Positions 58,643 to 64,000 of a stretch of DNA of 64,000 nucleotides are shown one piece after another. Both the position numbers and the translations under genes were made by a program. The first letter of the stretch is position 1, and every line of letters begins with the position of its first letter. The notes under the pieces are model-generated. The model had not been told where the DNA came from. It was given only the letters and a program-made list of their open reading frames with translations, and did not search any database. Origin of the DNA: CAZZCU01 sp964652825 (GTDB lineage Bacteria; Bdellovibrionota_B; Oligoflexia; Oligoflexales; CAZZCU01); NCBI GenBank assembly GCA_964652825.1, contig CAZZCU010000013.1, positions 1 to 64,000 of the forward strand, in the 5' to 3' direction.

Positions 58643-60919
58643 TTAACTGGCCTTTTGTTCTTCAGCCGGCGGTGGAGGATTCTCACCGCTGGGCTTTTCT
58701 TCTTCCAGCGCCAGAATATGAGTTCCGCGTACTTTCTTGGAAATGATTTTGACAGCAACAACATCTTGAGTGACGGGAACGGGCGTGCCGCCGACGGTTA
58801 GTTTGCAATTCGTATAAAGAGTATCAATCACAAAAATTTGCGCTTCCGGATCATAAGTCAGTTTCGCGCGTGCCGCCTCCAGATGCTTGCCCAACTTCTC
58901 CACTAATACACGACCTTTGGTAATACGTGCTTTCAGATTTTCCATTTTATCGCGATGCTTTTGCACCAGTTGATTTTCTTTGCGCCGGCTTAACTCACGC
59001 AAGGACTGTCGATCATCATCGACGGCTTTGACAACATGCTCCAGGCGCGCCGCACGGATACGAATTGACAATTCAACTTTCCAATCCACACCAACATTCA
59101 CTTGTGTCGTCGCACCTTTGGGAAAGCCAAGCTTGCCGGTTCGCAGAAACTGCCGGCAACTGATCAGACCACCAGCAACGATTCCACCATTTTCATTCGC
59201 ATGGAGTGCGCCGCCAACAACAACACGACTGTTGAGTAGAACCTTCTTAATCCGCAGATCACCGCCGCAGACGAGATTCGAGTTTTCCACAAAATCAGCG
59301 ACCACTTGATTACGCACATGCACACGCCCGCCTTCGCCGGTCACGATACCCATGCGGGCTTCGAGATCGCCGCCGACTTTGACAAAAGCATCGCGAATCG
59401 TACCACCAACCACCAGATTACCCGAAACATCCACGGTTGCGCCGCTATCGATCGAGCCGGTAATCTCGACGTTGCCATCAAAACGGATATTACCCGAACG
59501 CAGGTTCACATCACCTTGATGCACGAACACCTTACTCAAGCTGATTGCACTGCTTTCAATAGTTGGAATACCATCGACCGTAGCAAAAAACTGCCCGTTC
59601 TCACGTTTCTCCACACCTTCGCCGACAGTGACTTCAAATTCCACATTGGGCGGTGGCGGCAACGGCTTGCCAAATACATCCTTGCCCGGAACCGCTGGTT
59701 GTTTGTAGCGTACTTCCGCGATCATCTGCCCAGCCTTAACCAAAGTTTTCTGCTGCATCTCGCGGATATCGAGAACACCATCGCCTCCCGCGGCAGGTGC
59801 GTTGTCTTTGTAGGTTCTATGTAAGTATGGATTGAGCGAGCCGATACCTGAATTACCCGCCGCTACCGTCAAGCCATTCAAGTCCTGTTTATTTTTAAAA
59901 GCATCTTCAATCGTCAGCGTAAACACATCTTGACGACCAAACACGACACCAAGTCGCGCCAATTCCAGATCAAACCATTGCGTGTTCGGCGTGAAATCTG
60001 AAGCTACATACCAACCAAGATCAAAATTAGTAATTTTGGCTTCGAGGCTCTGTGGATCGACCGTGATTTGTAATTTGTCGCGCCCGGGATACGACGCCGG
60101 CACTACCGGCGCGGTGTTATCGGCCACGCCAACCAGAATCACCAGTGGCAGGCCGATTCCAAAACGCTCAGGCCCGCTGGCGGCAACGCGCAAACGCTCG
60201 ATAAGTTCGCCGCGCAGAAAACGATACTCCTGTTCCGGTGTCGATAATTTTTTGATGCTGGCCGCGCAATTATTCACCAAGCCGTCCAGCATACCGCGCT
60301 GACTCAGATACTTGGCATCAGCAACAATCAACATAACTTCGCGCCGCGGTTTGTTCACGGTTAATGCATAAGGTTTGCCGGCGGCACGCAGCTCCTGCGG
60401 TGAGGGTGCAGCTGCGATCGCCAGATTCTGAATTTTCTCGCCGCCCATCGCCCGCAATAGCGCCGATGCAACTTGACCGTGATGCGGCAGCGCATTCAAA
60501 CGCAACTTATCGCATTCACGTTTGATGTACCAATACACCCAATCCACATGCCAGGTCTTCACCTGCTCCGCTGTCGCCTCGATACTCAAAACACAAACCG
60601 CACCCTGCTGACGATTCGCTACAACACGCAGACCGGACATCGGCGGAATACCGGCTGCAAGCGTCACCGAAATCCTGATGTCGGGAATATCTTTTTCCGA
60701 CATGCCACGCAGAACCCGCCACAAAGTCTCAAGATTTTTTGTAAGATCAACAAAGGCGTGTAAATCACCCTTCTTTTTTTCCGCTTCCATTTTCTGCATG
60801 GATTTATCAACGAGCTCTTGTGGGAATTGAGCGGCCGCTGCCAACACGCGCGCGGAAAACTCTACACGCGCGCGCATAAGCACGGAGTTATACGAAAGTT
60901 TGAAATCACTTCCGGACAA
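58643..60919 (-). CDS. DUF342/FapA family polymer-forming protein
   Basis: A 758-residue protein of the flagellar-assembly-protein-A/DUF342 family. About residues 360-610 show the right-handed-helix-like run of short repeats: GDVNLRSGNIRFDGNVEITGS, VDVSGNLVVGGTIRDAFV and GGDLRIKKVLLNSRVVVGGA. Next comes a coiled-coil (about 640-700, with SLRELSRRKENQLVQKHRD) and a C-terminal Lys/Glu/Pro tail. The N-terminal ~340 residues are a less defined variable domain. TTG 60919 has GAGG 5 bases upstream; an ATG at 60877 is an alternative. No flagellar genes are nearby, so a cytoskeletal or surface role is open. Confidence 0.85.
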   Translation of the reverse strand: MSGSDFKLSYNSVLMRARVEFSARVLAAAAQFPQELVDKSMQKMEAEKKKGDLHAFVDLTKNLETLWRVLRGMSEKDIPDIRISVTLAAGIPPMSGLRVVANRQQGAVCVLSIEATAEQVKTWHVDWVYWYIKRECDKLRLNALPHHGQVASALLRAMGGEKIQNLAIAAAPSPQELRAAGKPYALTVNKPRREVMLIVADAKYLSQRGMLDGLVNNCAASIKKLSTPEQEYRFLRGELIERLRVAASGPERFGIGLPLVILVGVADNTAPVVPASYPGRDKLQITVDPQSLEAKITNFDLGWYVASDFTPNTQWFDLELARLGVVFGRQDVFTLTIEDAFKNKQDLNGLTVAAGNSGIGSLNPYLHRTYKDNAPAAGGDGVLDIREMQQKTLVKAGQMIAEVRYKQPAVPGKDVFGKPLPPPPNVEFEVTVGEGVEKRENGQFFATVDGIPTIESSAISLSKVFVHQGDVNLRSGNIRFDGNVEITGSIDSGATVDVSGNLVVGGTIRDAFVKVGGDLEARMGIVTGEGGRVHVRNQVVADFVENSNLVCGGDLRIKKVLLNSRVVVGGALHANENGGIVAGGLISCRQFLRTGKLGFPKGATTQVNVGVDWKVELSIRIRAARLEHVVKAVDDDRQSLRELSRRKENQLVQKHRDKMENLKARITKGRVLVEKLGKHLEAARAKLTYDPEAQIFVIDTLYTNCKLTVGGTPVPVTQDVVAVKIISKKVRGTHILALEEEKPSGENPPPPAEEQKAS

Positions 60920-61107
60920 TTGATCCTCGCCAAACTTAATCTACTGTTCTTCTAAGGTTTTCGGCGATTCGTGATAAAAGTAGAGGTTTAATGACCAGCA
61001 AAACTTAAACGATTCCGTACGAGCGCAGATAATTAGCAGTTTCCAGACGATATTTCGTCACTTCTTGGAAAAATATAAATTTTTTCCCCGCCAACGAATT
61101 CGCTGAA

Positions 61108-64000
61108 TTAACGCGGGGCAATCTCGATAAAAACATAACCATTATTACCAGCGGTACCATGTGCCGAAGAAGCAACGCCGCCGCCTCTCCCGGTATTATT
61201 CAGATAGTGGCTGTCACCGCTACCACCGGCGGTAAAACCGCTGCCGGCAGTAATACTGCCGCCGGCTGCAACCAAACTGGATCCACCACCGCCACCACCA
61301 CCGGAACTGGCTCCTCGGCCGCCGCCACCGCCACCATATAATCCACCGCCACCACCGCCGCCGCCGGCCCAATAACCATTACCGCCGCTGCCTCCCGAGA
61401 CAATACCTGAGCCACCTGCTCCTCCTGGCAGAACATTCTGATCACCACCACCGCCACCGGGAAAACTGCCACCCACACCACCTGCTCCCGCTATCGCGTC
61501 AGTACCATCACCTTTATCACCGACACCACCCAAGCCAGCAGCGGACGTAAGACCACCGCCGCCGCCTTGACCACCGGTGCCGTTTGCACCATCGCCGCCA
61601 ACTTCGCCGCCTATACCACCTGCGCTTCCAGGCACACTCCCAGCTGCACCACCACCGCCGCCACCGCCGGCCATGACAACAGTTATATTATTAATAACGA
61701 TAGCTGATGCACCACCACCACCACCGCCTGATGGATAACTGCCAGTCACACCACCGCCACCGCCCTGACCGATATAGATGTCGATATCTTCCGAGCCATC
61801 CAGATCAATGCTTCCCGACACAAACGCCGCACCACCACCAACACCACCTAAAGTAGCTCCCGCCAAAGATCCGGCACCACCGCCTCCCGCACCCCACACC
61901 TTATAGATAAGAGTGCTCGGAAAGCTGGGTAGAGGAATATTATTTGTATTAGCTGTCAGCTGCATGACGATGGGAACGTACCAACTGTTGCCAAGAACAA
62001 CATCGGAAAGCAAGCCATATAAATCCACCGCCCGTATACTTGCATAATAGTGACTACCCATTGTCAAAGTCAGACCGCTCAAAGTCGTGGAGGTCACATT
62101 ACCGATATTTGTCCACGGCATGACATCGATCCCGCCTTGGCTGGTGCCAAGCGCGATTTCATAATAAGCAATGCCAGAACCATTATGATCATCGGACGCC
62201 GTCCAACTCATCGGCGGAGATTCCGTCTGTGAATAAAAAGAACTCGCATACGTAAAGTTCTGTGGCTCGTCGGGCGGATCACCATCAAATTCCAATGTAC
62301 GAATAATCACCAGACCGCTTTGTCCAGAACCCGCACCGGCTGCGGCTCCATCACCTCTGTTAGCCACATAGTCGGAATCAGCGGTGTTCGGCGTTACAGC
62401 ACCAACACCTGTCTCATTCGCTAATAACACATCAACGATGCTGAAATAATTTGAACCACCGCCACCACCGCCGCCACGAGTATTCGTACGCGCACCACCG
62501 CCACCACCGAAATAACCACCACCGCCGCCACCGCCACCGGACCAAAAACCTTTGCCGCCGATACCACCATTACCAACGCCTAAACCCGCGACACCACCGA
62601 CCACCGCCGGCGCATCCTCACCTGTTCCACCTGCACCGCCATTATGCACAGAGCCGGCGCCACCATCCCCCTGTACGGCAGTACCACCAGCACCTACCGC
62701 GAACACCGTCGCTCCACCACCTGCATCAGCAGGCACCAGGGAATCACCACTCTGGCCCGACCTGCCACCAGCACCGCCATCGAGTCCGGCGAAATTACTA
62801 CCGCCGCTACCACCACCGCCACCAGCCGCGACCGAAAGCAGCGTAGCACCTCGGAGAAGCCCACTCGCACCACCACCACCGCCGCCCGCACCCCAGCAAC
62901 CGTCCGTACCTTCACCACCGCCAGTCGCAACAGTCGCCGTTAATGTTTCGCCAATCAGACCGGCACCAAGACTGGAGTTAACACTTAAAGTTCCGGCGAT
63001 ATAACCGCCGGCTCCACCAGCACCACCGCTCTGTGCAGGACACGTGCTGTCACCACCACTTCCACCACCAGCACCCCAAATTTTGACCTGCACCCGCGAA
63101 CATTCGGGTGGAACAACAAAGTTATTGTTACCGGTACTCGTAATGATCGTAGTTGTTTCGACGCAAGGTTTATATTGAGCATTAATAGTAAAAGTCTGCG
63201 TAACATCGCTACTATTGACCAAACAACTTACCGATGCAGTCTCCGACCAATTAACGTGTAAGTGCGGATAACCTGGCGTGCACTCAAGATTCGTTCCATT
63301 GATCACGCAATTCACGGGACCATTCACCGCCGACGTTCCCAACAATGTACATGAATCGGGCACGCTGTTTTTCGCATCGGTAATCAACGCCGCCAGTCCC
63401 AACGTACCAAGCGTGCCTTCCGTCGTCGTGATGCTGCCGGTCGCAAAAGTTGCCAATGCGTCCATGGTCCGATTGATAATCTTCGTATTTGCATCCATGG
63501 TTCCGAAAACATCAAGTGCCTTAATGCCCCAACCATAGCTCTGTCCTGGGCTAAGACCAGTAACAGTAGTTGTGACCGCCGTGCCTCCGGTATTAGGTAC
63601 GGACTTAATGTAATTGGTGTTGCCATTCAGGACCTTGAAAACCACGAACGAAATAGCATCAGGTGTGGCCGGCCATGTGAGCGTTAAGGATGTGGTTGTA
63701 ACATCGGTAATGGAACTTATTCCGGAGAATACAATCGGACTAACACCCCGACCTTTAAGACTGGTCGAGGCCGTGTAAGTTTCCGTACCCAAATCGCTGA
63801 CGGAATATTTGGCATCAAACGGTGTCGTCAAATCACCCGACACAATCGGCTTAAACGCAACTTCAATATTACAGCTTTGATTAGGCGCCAACTGCGAACA
63901 TTGATTCGCGGTAATGGCAAAATTCGTGGTCGTTGCAGGCGCAACGCTCTTAAATAAAAGTTTGTATTCCGAAATATTTTTAATGGTAATGAATTTCTTT
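61108..64000 (-). CDS. Giant glycine-rich surface protein, 5' end outside window
   Basis: About 963 residues are visible; the frame is open to the edge, so the N-terminus lies beyond. The order seen: an Ig-like segment with CSQLAPNQSCNIEVAFKP (choice-of-anchor or DUF1573-like); a fibronectin-III-like domain (TSLTLTWPATPDAI); a Cys-bearing segment; a first glycine-rich domain (VKIWGAGGGSGGD and onward, ~200 residues); a second FN3-like domain (MSWTASDDHNGSGIAYYEIAL); and a second glycine-rich domain (YKVWGAGGGGAG and onward) ending NGYVFIEIAPR. Such Gly-rich domains form extended beta folds. It is probably secreted or on the cell surface; no anchor is visible at the C-terminus. Confidence 0.85.
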   Translation of the reverse strand, partial: KKFITIKNISEYKLLFKSVAPATTTNFAITANQCSQLAPNQSCNIEVAFKPIVSGDLTTPFDAKYSVSDLGTETYTASTSLKGRGVSPIVFSGISSITDVTTTSLTLTWPATPDAISFVVFKVLNGNTNYIKSVPNTGGTAVTTTVTGLSPGQSYGWGIKALDVFGTMDANTKIINRTMDALATFATGSITTTEGTLGTLGLAALITDAKNSVPDSCTLLGTSAVNGPVNCVINGTNLECTPGYPHLHVNWSETASVSCLVNSSDVTQTFTINAQYKPCVETTTIITSTGNNNFVVPPECSRVQVKIWGAGGGSGGDSTCPAQSGGAGGAGGYIAGTLSVNSSLGAGLIGETLTATVATGGGEGTDGCWGAGGGGGGASGLLRGATLLSVAAGGGGGSGGSNFAGLDGGAGGRSGQSGDSLVPADAGGGATVFAVGAGGTAVQGDGGAGSVHNGGAGGTGEDAPAVVGGVAGLGVGNGGIGGKGFWSGGGGGGGGYFGGGGGARTNTRGGGGGGGSNYFSIVDVLLANETGVGAVTPNTADSDYVANRGDGAAAGAGSGQSGLVIIRTLEFDGDPPDEPQNFTYASSFYSQTESPPMSWTASDDHNGSGIAYYEIALGTSQGGIDVMPWTNIGNVTSTTLSGLTLTMGSHYYASIRAVDLYGLLSDVVLGNSWYVPIVMQLTANTNNIPLPSFPSTLIYKVWGAGGGGAGSLAGATLGGVGGGAAFVSGSIDLDGSEDIDIYIGQGGGGGVTGSYPSGGGGGGASAIVINNITVVMAGGGGGGGAAGSVPGSAGGIGGEVGGDGANGTGGQGGGGGLTSAAGLGGVGDKGDGTDAIAGAGGVGGSFPGGGGGDQNVLPGGAGGSGIVSGGSGGNGYWAGGGGGGGGLYGGGGGGRGASSGGGGGGGSSLVAAGGSITAGSGFTAGGSGDSHYLNNTGRGGGVASSAHGTAGNNGYVFIEIAPR

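Noticed and set aside
60920..61107. Possible gene between FapA and the glycine-rich protein
   Set aside because: No frame with a start and ribosome binding site; looks like ordinary intergenic DNA.
62451..63004. His/Arg-rich and Pro-rich plus-strand frames
   Set aside because: They are mirror images of the GGN-repeat coding of the glycine-rich protein on the minus strand.

Overview
The window looks like chromosomal DNA of a Gram-negative bacterium. The evidence is several signal peptides and lipoboxes, an outer-membrane beta-barrel, ArgR, MutY, HemW and TlyA, and a moderate GC content that looks like the mid-50s. The many large lipoproteins, TPR proteins and glycine-rich secreted proteins, plus PilZ and FapA-type proteins, fit a Deltaproteobacteria-like or Bdellovibrio-like lineage or a candidate phylum better than a classical enteric. 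I cannot place it from sequence alone. Two 100-base N runs (13082-13181 and 27226-27325) mark scaffold gaps, so order across them is not proven. I see no tRNA, rRNA, CRISPR array, prophage or insertion sequence.

Layout. 1-3.2 kb (minus): pyrD, an HD-domain phosphohydrolase and a Bcp-type peroxiredoxin, probably one operon. 3.3-4.5 kb: an unknown membrane protein, then a four-helix-bundle (23S-rRNA-IVS-type) cassette between 51-bp direct repeats, with a perfect 20-bp hairpin over its ribosome binding site. 4.6-13.1 kb: an arginine cluster with overlapping or abutting genes, argR - P-loop protein - argC - argD - argF' - argB - argG - argH. The transcarbamylase is the N-succinylornithine type by its substrate-selecting residue (Pro where N-acetylornithine enzymes have Glu). 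The P-loop protein has no assigned function, and no glutamate N-acyltransferase or deacylase gene is in the cluster. 13.4-18.7 kb: a trypsin-like lipoprotein, a Pit/DUF47 phosphate module, a 722-residue coiled-coil protein and a 34-residue histone-H1-like peptide with a strong terminator. 18.7-30.4 kb: a large Ig-like/beta-propeller lipoprotein, a K+-dependent-type membrane pyrophosphatase, a secreted M28 aminopeptidase, tandem cyclophilins (the second degraded in its active site), hemW, and a lipoprotein/beta-barrel pair. 30.5-40.4 kb: a PilZ operon with two orphan small proteins and an RlmD/TrmA-type methyltransferase; a pabB-ubiB operon; 3-hydroxyacyl-CoA dehydrogenase and enoyl-CoA hydratase; a histone-H1-like gene coupled to mutY. 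40.5-48.2 kb: a TolB-like/M28/PDZ peptidase, an M17 aminopeptidase, enolase, a glutaminyl-cyclase-like protein and a STAS-like protein. 48.2-64 kb: a 1730-residue TPR protein, an unknown 463-residue protein overlapping a DUF4301 gene, TlyA, a degenerate receiver-PilZ protein, a FapA/DUF342 protein and the 3' part of a giant glycine-rich surface protein.

How the genes fit together. The arginine genes would take an N-acylglutamate to arginine, with the succinyl branch as my inference, under ArgR acting on AT-rich boxes just upstream of argR. Four peptidase or cyclase genes (M28 twice, M17, QC-like) and the large secreted proteins suggest protein-scavenging or surface-active physiology. Two PilZ proteins point to cyclic-di-GMP signalling. 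The most novel-looking items are the arginine cluster with its P-loop protein and succinyl-type transcarbamylase, and the hairpin-guarded four-helix-bundle cassette.
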